The notes under the pieces were generated by a model. The model did no database searches, was not told the DNA's origin, and saw only the letters and a list, made by a program, of their open reading frames with translations. From an uncultured Clostridia bacterium (GTDB lineage: Bacteria > Bacillota > Clostridia > Lachnospirales > CAG-274): 15,616 nt of DNA. The DNA lies in the NCBI GenBank assembly GCA_947629215.1, contig CANRCU010000023.1:1-15616 (forward strand). The letters are read 5' to 3'. The first letter of the stretch is position 1, and each line of letters begins with the position of its first letter. Of the stretch, positions 1-7,900 are shown in pieces. The translations under genes were made by a program, and so were the position numbers.

Positions 1-1035
1 TATCATATCGGCATTTTTGCTTTTGAGCTTCTTTTGGCTGTTTTCAAGCAAATTTTCACTTTCCATCGAAAAACCGCAGATAAACTGCCCCTGCTTATGT
101 TCCCCAAGATATTTCAATATGTCCTGTGTGCGCCCCAGTTCAAGCGCAAACTCTCCGTCTTTTTTCTTTATTTTTTCGGATGCACATATTTTTGGTGTAT
201 AATCGGCCACGGCGGCAGCTTTTACCACAATGTCGGCATCACCGAAATTTGCGATTACCGCATCGAACATCTCCTTTGCGGAACGTACCTCTATTGTATT
301 GACAAACATCGGCGGCTCCGCTTCGGTCTTGGCTTTTACAAGCGTTACTTCAGCTCCCCTCAGCATGGCTGCACGTGCAAGCGAAATGCCCATTTTGCCC
401 GTGGAACGGTTTGTTATATAACGCACGGGGTCTATGTCCTCACAGGTAGCGCCTGCCGTTATCAGCACCTTTTTGCCTGTCATATCTTTTTCAAAGGCAA
501 TTTCTTTTATGATATATTGCAGCAGAACATCGGGTTCGGGCATTTTACCCACACCGACATCGCCGCAAGCAAGTCTGCCGCTGTCGGGTTCTATTATATT
601 ATAACCGAATTTTTCGAGTTTCTGCATATTGTCACGAACGATCGGATTAAGATACATATTTGTATTCATCGCCGGAGATATATACACGGGCGCCCGTGTT
701 GCCATGACCGTTGTAGACAGCATATCGTCGGCAATGCCGTTGGCAAGTTTGCCGATGATATTTGCCGTTGCGGGCGCTATCATAAACATATCGGCTTTTT
801 TTGCAAGCTCTATGTGCTGCACTTCGGAATGTTCGAGCCTGTCAAAAGTTTCCGTAATGCATCTGTTGCCCGTCAGCCGCTCGAATGTGAGCGGCGTTAT
901 TATCTCCGTTGCATTTTTTGTCATTATAACATGAACATCGCAGTTTAGTTTTTTTAATGCGCTTGCCAAACTTGCCGTTTTATATGCGGCTATCGAGCCT
1001 GTAACGCCAAGCACGACCGTTTTATCCGTAAGCAT
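1..1035 (-). CDS. coaBC: Bifunctional phosphopantothenoylcysteine decarboxylase / phosphopantothenate-cysteine ligase, 3' end cut by window
   Basis: CoaBC makes 4'-phosphopantetheine for coenzyme A in two steps in the cytoplasm: CoaB joins cysteine to 4'-phosphopantothenate, and the flavin-dependent CoaC part decarboxylates the product. I translated the reverse strand from the ATG at 1035-1033 and it stays open for 345 codons to the left edge. The CoaC half (about residues 1-180) shows GVTGSIAAYK near the N-terminus, a QHI motif with the catalytic-type His at about 74, APATAN at 87-92 and the active-site-type Cys in LACGDVGVGKM (about 157). The CoaB half starts near residue 188 with ITAGAT, then ITNRSTGKMG (about 207-216), AAAVADY (about 273-279) and KIKK (about 288-291). 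Full-length proteins have around 400 residues, so roughly the last 50-60 lie outside the window. A GGGGGAG-type ribosome binding site precedes the ATG. Confidence 0.96.
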   Translation of the reverse strand, partial: MLTDKTVVLGVTGSIAAYKTASLASALKKLNCDVHVIMTKNATEIITPLTFERLTGNRCITETFDRLEHSEVQHIELAKKADMFMIAPATANIIGKLANGIADDMLSTTVMATRAPVYISPAMNTNMYLNPIVRDNMQKLEKFGYNIIEPDSGRLACGDVGVGKMPEPDVLLQYIIKEIAFEKDMTGKKVLITAGATCEDIDPVRYITNRSTGKMGISLARAAMLRGAEVTLVKAKTEAEPPMFVNTIEVRSAKEMFDAVIANFGDADIVVKAAAVADYTPKICASEKIKKKDGEFALELGRTQDILKYLGEHKQGQFICGFSMESENLLENSQKKLKSKNADMI

Positions 1036-1061
1036 GTTCTCTCCCCCTTTCGGATAGGGAT

Positions 1062-1090
1062 ATTATACAGCAGTCAAACAAAAAAAGCAA
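1062..1090 (-). promoter_or_regulatory. Sigma-A-like promoter of coaBC
   Basis: Read on the minus strand, TTGCTT (1090-1085) and a perfect TATAAT (1067-1062) are separated by 17 bp. The -10 lies 26 bp before the coaBC ATG, leaving a short leader that carries the ribosome binding site. The -10 is consensus and the -35 is weak (TTG only). The -35 ends exactly at the edge of the hairpin-rich element at 1090-1434. The assignment rests on motif matching only. Confidence 0.55.
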
Positions 1091-1434
1091 TGGGGCTGTC
1101 GCAAAAATAAATTATTTGCTAAAAAGTGAATTTTTAGATGAAGGTTACTTGCAAAATTTTTCTAAGTAACTTTGGTGTCGTCAGCGTAAAACCCAAAGGG
1201 TTTTAGCGACACCGCAGGCAGACTAATATCCGCAGGCGGAATCGAATTTCTGTGCACCGCAAAAAAGCAATGCGGACGCACGAAGTGCGGCTTTTGGCGT
1301 AGCCAAAAGTGCTTTTGCCGAGGAAAAGAGCGAGTCGCCGACCAACGGTCGGCACGAGCCTCTTATTCATTGTGAAAGAACTGAATGAAATGCTTGCATT
1401 TCATTCAAGGGGTGTCGCTTTGCGACACCCCCAT
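1090..1434. repeat. 345-bp hairpin-rich MITE-like intergenic element
   Basis: This fills most of the 412-bp gap between the HAD gene and coaBC and has no credible ORF. The ends are inverted copies of each other: ATGGGGCTGTCGCAA at 1090-1104 and, read on the other strand, ATGGGGGTGTCGCAA at 1434-1420, so 14 of 15 bases match. Inside are many perfect inverted repeats: 1119-1125/1131-1137, 1144-1150/1164-1170, 1174-1180/1207-1213 enclosing 1187-1194/1198-1205, 1257-1261/1271-1275, 1277-1281/1285-1289, 1291-1298/1302-1309, 1337-1343/1347-1353, 1382-1393/1396-1407 and 1409-1418/1422-1431. No target-site duplication is obvious. Terminal inverted repeats, small size and no coding capacity are the hallmarks of MITEs or structured dispersed repeats. 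Whether other copies exist in the genome cannot be seen here. Confidence 0.6.
1382..1431 (-). terminator. Tandem strong hairpins downstream of the HAD gene, possible transcript 3' end
   Basis: Two adjacent perfect hairpins lie just after the HAD stop codon on the minus strand. The first has 10-bp arms GGGGTGTCGC and GCGACACCCC with a 3-nt loop (1409-1431). The second has 12-bp arms and a 2-nt loop (1382-1407). Neither is followed by a U-run on either strand, so this is not a textbook intrinsic terminator. The hairpins belong to the MITE-like element and may only stabilise or block the end of the mfd-to-HAD transcript. Confidence 0.3.
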
Positions 1435-1447
1435 TTATACCGTGGTC

Positions 1448-2110
1448 TTATTCGGCCGACAGGCTGCATATCGCCTTGAAAACATCGTCCGTATTCGAAA
1501 GGATAATACCTGCACCCGATGTTTCAAGCTGTTTGCGTGTTCTGAATCCCCAGTCTACAAATATGCCGTCTATGCCCGTGTTTTTGGCGGTCGCAATATC
1601 CACTTCGGAATCGCCTATGTATACAACGTCTTTTTTATCAAAGCCGAAAGCCGATATTATTATATTCGGCATTTCGGGCGACGGTTTCTTTGCCGTTTTG
1701 TCGCTTGTGCCGAGCGACATATCAAAAAGCCCCTTGAAATACTGCTCGCAAAGCGGTTTTACCGATATATCCGACTTATTTGATACCACAGCCGTTCTGA
1801 CGCCGCTCTCCCTCAGCCTTTGCAGCAGCTCCGTCACACCCTTGTAAGGCTTTGTATTGTCCGCGCGGTGTTTTTCGTAATAAGGCGCAAAAAAGCCGTA
1901 CAGCGTTTTTATCTGTTCTTCTGTAACATCCTCCGGCGCGCAGAGTTTAAGCGTTGTCATTATACCGTTGCCCACTATCGAACGCACATAGTCTATGCTG
2001 CGTGTGGGCATACCTGCATTTTCAAGCGCAAAATTAACGCCTGCCGCAAGGTCTTGCAGGGTATCGAGTATCGTTCCGTCCATATCGAATACAGCAAGTT
2101 TATATGCCAT
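1448..2110 (-). CDS. HAD-superfamily phosphatase (phosphoglycolate phosphatase-like)
   Basis: This 220-residue protein is a haloacid dehalogenase phosphatase that uses an Asp nucleophile and Mg2+ to hydrolyse a small phosphorylated metabolite in the cytoplasm. Motif I is DMDGT (residues 9-13, nucleophile D9 and acid/base D11). Motif II is the Ser of VVSNKS (S110), motif III the Lys pair before PSPEM (141-142), and motif IV GDSEVD (D167, D171). The helical cap lies between motifs I and II, as in the Gph/PpaX branch. The substrate cannot be read from sequence; phosphoglycolate, pyrophosphate or a nucleotide are all possible. The ATG at 2110 overlaps the end of folBK by 11 bp, so it is probably translationally coupled. 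As the last gene of the cluster, it could act on a phosphorylated folate-pathway intermediate, but that is speculation. Confidence 0.92.
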   Translation of the reverse strand: MAYKLAVFDMDGTILDTLQDLAAGVNFALENAGMPTRSIDYVRSIVGNGIMTTLKLCAPEDVTEEQIKTLYGFFAPYYEKHRADNTKPYKGVTELLQRLRESGVRTAVVSNKSDISVKPLCEQYFKGLFDMSLGTSDKTAKKPSPEMPNIIISAFGFDKKDVVYIGDSEVDIATAKNTGIDGIFVDWGFRTRKQLETSGAGIILSNTDDVFKAICSLSAE

Positions 2111-2933
2111 TTTTGTTTTCTCCTTTCAGTTCGCTCAAAAGCCCGATCACCGTTTTGCCGAACACGGGGTGTATTTTATACGGCGCTATCTCGCAGAGCG
2201 GTTCAAGCACAAAGGCGCGTTCATGCATAAGAATGTGCGGCACGGTCAACTTTTCGGTCTGTATTATCATGTCGTCATAGAAAATTATATCCATATCGAC
2301 CGTGCGTGGTCCCCAATGCACATCGCGTGTCCTTCCGAGTTCTTTTTCTATCTCATTCAGGCGCGCAAGCAGTTCTTCGGGCGAATAAAGGGTCTTTATC
2401 TCCATACAGCCGTTTAAAAAATCGTCCTGCGGTATATCGCTGACGGGTCTTGTATTTATCAGCCCCGACACACGAGTTACACGGCACATATCGTCCCCGT
2501 CGACCAGTTCCGTTGCCCTGCGGATATAGGCGTTTTTATCGCCCATATTTGAGCCGAGGGCAATATAAGCCGTATGACGCCTGCGTTCTATCTCTATGCC
2601 GACGCTCTCAAGCGGCAGCCCTATCGGCGCCGACGGCTTGTCCACCCGTATTTTTACAGAATTTATCATATCCGAGTATTTCAGCAGCGCTTCGGCAATA
2701 TTTTCAGCCAAAGTTTCAATAAGTTTGTATGTCTTTTTTTCGCAAATATCTTTTATGATATTGCAGCAGTGTCCATAATCCACCGTTTGTGATATATCGT
2801 CATTTTTGCCCGCTGTTCTCAACTCCGCAAATATTTCCGCAGAGATAAAAAACATCTGCCCGAGCGTATTTTCTTCTTTTAAAACGCCATGCCTGCCGAA
2901 AACCTGCAAGCGGTCTATAAATATCCTGTCCAT
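2100..2933 (-). CDS. folBK: Bifunctional dihydroneopterin aldolase / HPPK (FolB-FolK fusion)
   Basis: This protein joins two consecutive folate enzymes. FolB converts dihydroneopterin to 6-hydroxymethyl-dihydropterin, and FolK transfers pyrophosphate from ATP to that product. Residues 1 to about 118 are FolB, with DRLQVFGRHGV at the start, the conserved Glu at 21 and the catalytic-type Lys in RVDKP (K99). From about residue 122 it is FolK, with YIALGSNMGD, NTRPVSD, and WGPRTVDMDI carrying the Mg2+-binding Asp pair D213 and D215. The length (277 residues) fits the sum of both domains. An in-frame GTG exists at 2942, but it lies inside the GGGTGGAAG ribosome binding site, so I chose the ATG at 2933. 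The gene starts 14 bp after ktrA and overlaps the HAD gene by 11 bp. FolB-FolK fusions are known in other Firmicutes, such as pneumococcal SulD. Confidence 0.95.
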   Translation of the reverse strand: MDRIFIDRLQVFGRHGVLKEENTLGQMFFISAEIFAELRTAGKNDDISQTVDYGHCCNIIKDICEKKTYKLIETLAENIAEALLKYSDMINSVKIRVDKPSAPIGLPLESVGIEIERRRHTAYIALGSNMGDKNAYIRRATELVDGDDMCRVTRVSGLINTRPVSDIPQDDFLNGCMEIKTLYSPEELLARLNEIEKELGRTRDVHWGPRTVDMDIIFYDDMIIQTEKLTVPHILMHERAFVLEPLCEIAPYKIHPVFGKTVIGLLSELKGENKNGI

Positions 2934-2947
2934 AACTTCCACCCGTT

Positions 2948-3592
2948 TCAGAATTTAAAGCATTTCTTTATGTCCTTCAGCTCGCCCAAAACAAGCGCAA
3001 TGTCATTTGCCATAAATACGCTGTCGGGCAAAGGCATACTGAACCTGTCGAAACGTTTAAGAGAGATTATATTTATATTGTATTTTTTTCGTATATCCAG
3101 CTGTATTATGCTTTTGCCTATCCATTCTTTCGGTACTCTTATCTCGTAAATGGAGTAATTGCTGTCCATTTGTATTGAATCAAGGATATTGTCCGAGGCA
3201 AACCTTGTGGCAATGCGCAACGCCATTTGTTTTTCGGGATAGATGACCTCATCCGCGCCGTTTCGCAGCAGAAATTTTTCCTGCACGTCGTTAGCCGCGC
3301 GTGAAATGACCTCTTTTGCGCCAAGCTCTTTCAGCAGCGCCGTAGTTTCGAGCGAATTTTGGAAATTATCGCTTATTGTAACAATGCACACATCATAATT
3401 TCTTATGCCGAGCGAACCCATAAATTTGGCGTTTGTGCTGTCGCCTATCTGCGCATTTGTCACAAAAGGCAATATAGAGTTTATATTCTCTTCGTCAATA
3501 TCCACCGCCATAACATCGCATCGCAGCTCCGTAAATCTTTTTGCTATATGCGTACCGAACTGACCTGCGCCTATTATCAGTATAGATTTCAT
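2948..3592 (-). CDS. ktrA: Potassium uptake regulatory subunit KtrA (TrkA family)
   Basis: KtrA is the cytoplasmic ring protein that gates the KtrB potassium translocator in response to bound nucleotide. The 214-residue product has an N-terminal RCK_N (Rossmann) domain with the nucleotide-binding loop GAGQFG (8-13) and an acidic residue closing the second strand (D31 in AVDID). An RCK_C domain follows from about residue 140. Both the length and the single RCK_N/RCK_C pair match KtrA rather than the doubled TrkA of enterobacteria. An AGGTGAT ribosome binding site precedes the ATG at 3592. The gene lies 29 bp downstream of ktrB, so the two subunits are encoded together. Confidence 0.94.
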   Translation of the reverse strand: MKSILIIGAGQFGTHIAKRFTELRCDVMAVDIDEENINSILPFVTNAQIGDSTNAKFMGSLGIRNYDVCIVTISDNFQNSLETTALLKELGAKEVISRAANDVQEKFLLRNGADEVIYPEKQMALRIATRFASDNILDSIQMDSNYSIYEIRVPKEWIGKSIIQLDIRKKYNINIISLKRFDRFSMPLPDSVFMANDIALVLGELKDIKKCFKF

Positions 3593-3621
3593 TTTATCAC
3601 CTGCTTAAAATTTATATAGAT

Positions 3622-4962
3622 TCAGCCGACAGTGACCTTTTCAAGCGGCATACGGGCGTTGCTGCCCTGCTGCGGCACTGCGGCATAAATAAGCGTAAGA
3701 CCGCCGACTCTGCCAAGGAACATCAGCATTATCAGCAAAAGCCTTGAGCCTGCCGACAATTGCCCCGTCAATCCAAGCGACAGCCCGACCGTTCCCACAG
3801 CCGAGGCGCTCTCAAACAGGCAGGATAACAGCGGCAGCCCGTCTTTTACGGCAATTATCATACCGACAGACAAAAACAGTATTATATACATAAAAAGCAC
3901 AGCGCCGGCATTTCTCACCGTTTCGTCCGAGATACGCCGCCCAAGGCACTGTACGTCGTTTTTCCTTCTGTAAACGGCAACAGCAGCACAAAAAAGCACC
4001 GCAAGCGTGGTAGTTTTCATACCGCCCGCCGTTGACCCCGGCGAACCGCCGACAAGCATCAACACCGTCATAACGGCGACCCCGGGATCGCTCATCTTGC
4101 TCGGGTCTGTCGTGTTAAAACCTGCCGTTCTTGCCGTCACCGACTGAAAAAACGAGTGCAGCAGCCTGTTTTTTACGCTGCCGTCCGTATATTCGCACAA
4201 AAAATAGAACAGCGCAGGCGCAAATATCAAAACAGCCGTCGTTATAATTATCAGCTTGCTTTGCAGCCTGTATTTTTTGACGGCAAGCCCGTTTTTAAAC
4301 ACATCGTCCCAAGTCATAAAGCCTATGCCGCCTATTATTATAAGCAGCATTATTATCACGTTTATATAGGCATTGTCGTGATAGAATGTCAGCGAAGAGA
4401 ATTTTTCCCTTATGCCCATAAGGTCAAAGCCCGCGTTGCAAAAAGCCGATACCGAATGAAATATCGAATACCATATACCCTTTGCCAAGCCGTATGCCTT
4501 GCAGAAAACGGGCATCAGTAAGACCGCGCCAAGCGCCTCTATCGCAAACGACACCTTTAATATAAATGTTGTCAGATTTACTATACCGCCCATTTGCGGC
4601 GCAGATATGGATTCCTGCATCATACTTCTTTGACGCAGACCTATTTTAAGCCCCGAAAGTTTCATAACAGCCAACCCGACCGTTATAACGCCCATACCGC
4701 CTATCTGTATCATGACCAGTATAACAAACTGACCGAACACAGACCAGTACGTTGCCGTATCCCTGACGACAAGCCCCGTAACGCAGGTAGCCGAAACAGA
4801 GGTAAACAGCGCATCCAAAAAGCCCGTTGCCGTGCGGCTTTGCGAAGATAGTGGCAGCATCAGCAGCAGCGTGCCGGTAAGTATCATCAACAAAAAACCT
4901 ATCGTTATGATACGGAAAGACGATGTATCTGTTTTTTTGAAAATTTCTTTAAAATGTATCAT
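3622..4962 (-). CDS. ktrB: Potassium uptake membrane subunit KtrB (TrkH family)
   Basis: KtrB is the membrane channel-like K+ translocator of the Ktr system. The 446-residue protein is strongly hydrophobic and shows the four degenerate pore loops of the superfamily, each with a filter glycine: SVSATCVTG (G63), SVSAFCNAG (G178), SVTARTAG (G281) and SASAVGTVG (G393). The segment GGSPGSTAGGMKT (305-317) is the conserved stretch near the intramembrane gating loop. The frame is open upstream to an ATG at 5013, which would overlap mfd and add 17 non-conserved residues. The ATG at 4962 has a good AGAGGTG ribosome binding site about 6 nt upstream and leaves a 25-bp gap after mfd, so I chose it. Whether it is Na+-coupled, as known KtrB proteins are, cannot be told from sequence. 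Confidence 0.94.
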   Translation of the reverse strand: MIHFKEIFKKTDTSSFRIITIGFLLMILTGTLLLMLPLSSQSRTATGFLDALFTSVSATCVTGLVVRDTATYWSVFGQFVILVMIQIGGMGVITVGLAVMKLSGLKIGLRQRSMMQESISAPQMGGIVNLTTFILKVSFAIEALGAVLLMPVFCKAYGLAKGIWYSIFHSVSAFCNAGFDLMGIREKFSSLTFYHDNAYINVIIMLLIIIGGIGFMTWDDVFKNGLAVKKYRLQSKLIIITTAVLIFAPALFYFLCEYTDGSVKNRLLHSFFQSVTARTAGFNTTDPSKMSDPGVAVMTVLMLVGGSPGSTAGGMKTTTLAVLFCAAVAVYRRKNDVQCLGRRISDETVRNAGAVLFMYIILFLSVGMIIAVKDGLPLLSCLFESASAVGTVGLSLGLTGQLSAGSRLLLIMLMFLGRVGGLTLIYAAVPQQGSNARMPLEKVTVG

Positions 4963-4987
4963 CTTTTGCACCTCTTGAAAGCTGCCT

Positions 4988-7900
4988 TCAGCCGACGGAA
5001 AGTTTTTCGGCAAGCTCTTTCAGTTCGTCGGGTCTTACAGCGCCCTTTATCGTTATGCACGGACGCGCGGGGTCGTTTGTAAACATTGTTTTTCCGCGGC
5101 TTTCTTTTATAATATCGGTGAGGCGCTCAATATTGACGCTGCATTTGCCGCCTTTGAACGTAATGACAACGCCGCTGTTTTTCTGCGACACACTTAACGC
5201 CCCCATATTGTGGAAAAGCGCCTTTGTATATGCAATATCGAGCAGATTTTCGACTGCACGCGGGATAGTGCCGTAGCGGTCTTCAAGTTCGTCCTGCACA
5301 TCGTAAAGGTCTGCCTTGCTCGCTATAAGCGAGATACGCTTGTATATGGCAAGCTTTTGTTCAAGGTCTGGGATATATTCCGAAGGTATGAATGCATTTA
5401 CCGATATATCCATAAGCGTTTCAAATTCTTCCTCAACGGATCCGCCTTTGAGCGTCCTGACAGCCTCGTCAAGCAGTTTACAATACAGCTCGTAGCCTAT
5501 GCTGTCCATATGCCCGTGCTGTTCGCCGCCAAGCAGATTTCCTGCGCCCCTTATCTCCAGGTCGCGCATAGCTATTCTGAAACCCGAACCGAAACGGGTA
5601 AATTCCTTTATGGTCTGCAGACGTTTGCGGCTGACTTCCTGCAAAACTTTCTCTTTTTTATACATAAGATATGCAAAACTGCTTCTTGCACTCCTGCCGA
5701 CACGTCCTCGCAGCTGATAGAGCTGACTCAGCCCCATACAGTCCGCATCCTGTATTATTATGGTGTTGACATTCGGTATATCAAGCCCCGTTTCGACTAT
5801 TGTTGTACAGACAAGCACATCTACATTCCCGTCCATAAAATCAAGCATAACATTTTCAAGGTCACGTTCGCTCATCTGCCCATGCGCACAGGCGATAACA
5901 GCCTCGGGAACGAGCTTTTCAAGCTTTCTTGCCGTGTCCTCTATATTGTGTACCCTGTTATGCAGATAATATACCTGACCTCCGCGCGCAAGTTCCCTGT
6001 GAATGGCGTTTCTGACATATTCGGGGTCAAATTCCATAACATAGGTCTGTATCGGTATTCTGTCGTTCGGCGGCTCGGTCAGCAGGCTCATATCCCTTAT
6101 GCCCGACAAGCTCATATGCAGAGTACGCGGTATGGGCGTTGCGGTAAGGGTGAGTATATTGACATTACTTTTTAACTTTTTAAGTTTTTCTTTGTGACTT
6201 ACACCGAAACGCTGTTCCTCGTCAACTATAACAAGCCCCAGGTCTTTAAAGACAACATCTTTGCCAAGCAGTCTGTGCGTACCGATGACCACATCGACGC
6301 TGCCGTTTTCAAGCCCTGCGATTATCTGTTTCTGTTCCTTCGGCGTGCGGAAACGGTTGAGCAACTCTACCGTTACGGGATAATCTTCCATTCTTGAAGA
6401 AAAGGTCTTGTAATGCTGATTTGCAAGTATTGTCGTAGGTACGAGATAGGCGACCTGTTTGCCCTCCTGAACGGTCTTGAATGCCGCGCGCAGGGCGACC
6501 TCCGTTTTACCGAAACCGACATCACCGCAGATAAGCCTGTCCATGACTTTGCCCTGCTCCATATCAGCCTTTACATCGGCTATGGCGTCTATCTGGTCTT
6601 GTGTTTCCTCAAAGGGGAAAGCCTCTTCAAATTCATGCTGCCAAAGCGTGTCTTTGCCATAGACAACGCCTTTTGCCGCCTGACGCTCGGCATATATTTT
6701 TATAAGCTCGCCTGCCAGTTCATAAGCCGCTTTACGCGCCCTTTCCTTGGCTTTTGTCCATGCCGTGCCGCCTAATTTGCTGAGTTTGGGACCTTGCCCG
6801 TTTTCGCTGCCGCCTATATATTTTTGCAGCCTGTCCATACGGTTTGGCAATATATAAAGATTGCTCTCGTCGGCATAACCTATTTTTATATAATCTTTTG
6901 CCACGCCCTCGACTATGCGCTGCTCTATGCCACGAAAAACGCCTATGCCGTAATTTTCATGCACAACATAATCCCCGACTTTGAGATCGTTGAAATTTTC
7001 TATAACGGCGGTCTTGTCCTTGCGCGCGCGGCGTCTGCGCGATTTTCTTTCACGCTGCTCGTTTATGCTTATGACGGCAAATTTATCGGCGGCATATTCA
7101 AAACTTTGCGTAAGGCTGCCCTTGCCGACATACACTACGCCTTTGCTGTATTCGTCTTTATCGGCAAGCATGGCGGACGGTATATCCCTTTGGCGCAGTT
7201 CCTCGAGTATACGCTCGCAGCGCGCCGAACCGCCGCCCAGCACAAGCACCGTATAGCCGTTTTTACACATAAATTCAAGGTCTTCGAATATCATATGCGT
7301 ACTGCCGCGGACGGTTTCCATACCCCTGACTTTAAAATCGATAACGGCTTTTGGCTTAAAATCACGCAGGCTGCCCAAAAGCGCCGTAAAAAGCACCAGT
7401 TTATATTTTATGCACTTTGCAACTATCTGTTCGTAACCATACACCATTTCAAGCTGCTGCGGCAGCATATTGCCTGCGTTTATACGGTCCTCTATGCTCT
7501 GTGTAAATTCGTTCAATACAAATTCGCTCTGTTCCCTTATATTTTCGGGTTCGTCAAAAAAAACCACTGTGTTTTTTGGCATATAATCCAGCAAATGCGC
7601 GGTTTCGTCATAAAACATATTTATATATTTTTCAACGCCGGGGAAGGTCTTTTCGTTCTCTATACGCTCTATGACCTCTTCAAGCGTTTCTTTAAGTTTG
7701 GTATTATTTGTCTTTTTAAGCTCTGCTTTCAGCCGCGCGACCGCCTTGACGATAAGTTCCTCGCTGTAAACAAGCTCGCTTATGGGGTATATTTTCACAT
7801 TATCCGTGTTTTCGACGGAACGCTGTGAAAAGCTGTCCATTATCCTTACGGAGTCTATCTCATCGCCCCACAGCTCTATGCGCACGGGATTTTCGCCGAT

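Noticed and set aside
34..948. 304-codon plus-strand ORF opposite coaBC
   Set aside because: It is antisense to a clear CoaBC reading frame, its translation resembles no known protein, and no ribosome binding site precedes it. Long antisense frames recur across this window because the real genes rarely use TTA, CTA and TCA codons.
1036..1447. Riboswitch or small RNA gene in the coaBC upstream gap
   Set aside because: The many hairpins are symmetric repeats with terminal inverted ends rather than a known riboswitch core, and they lie upstream of the predicted coaBC transcription start.
1385..1783. 132-codon plus-strand ORF starting in the hairpin element
   Set aside because: It runs from a palindrome into the antisense of the HAD gene with no ribosome binding site and no recognisable motif.
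4960..5013. Upstream ATG for ktrB at 5013
   Set aside because: It would overlap the mfd 3' end and add residues unlike KtrB N-termini. The ATG at 4962 has a proper AGAGGTG site.
5210..7828. Plus-strand ORFs of 321 and 344 codons opposite mfd
   Set aside because: They are mirror frames of mfd, rich in Tyr, Phe, His and Cys as such shadows usually are, and lie wholly within a conserved gene.
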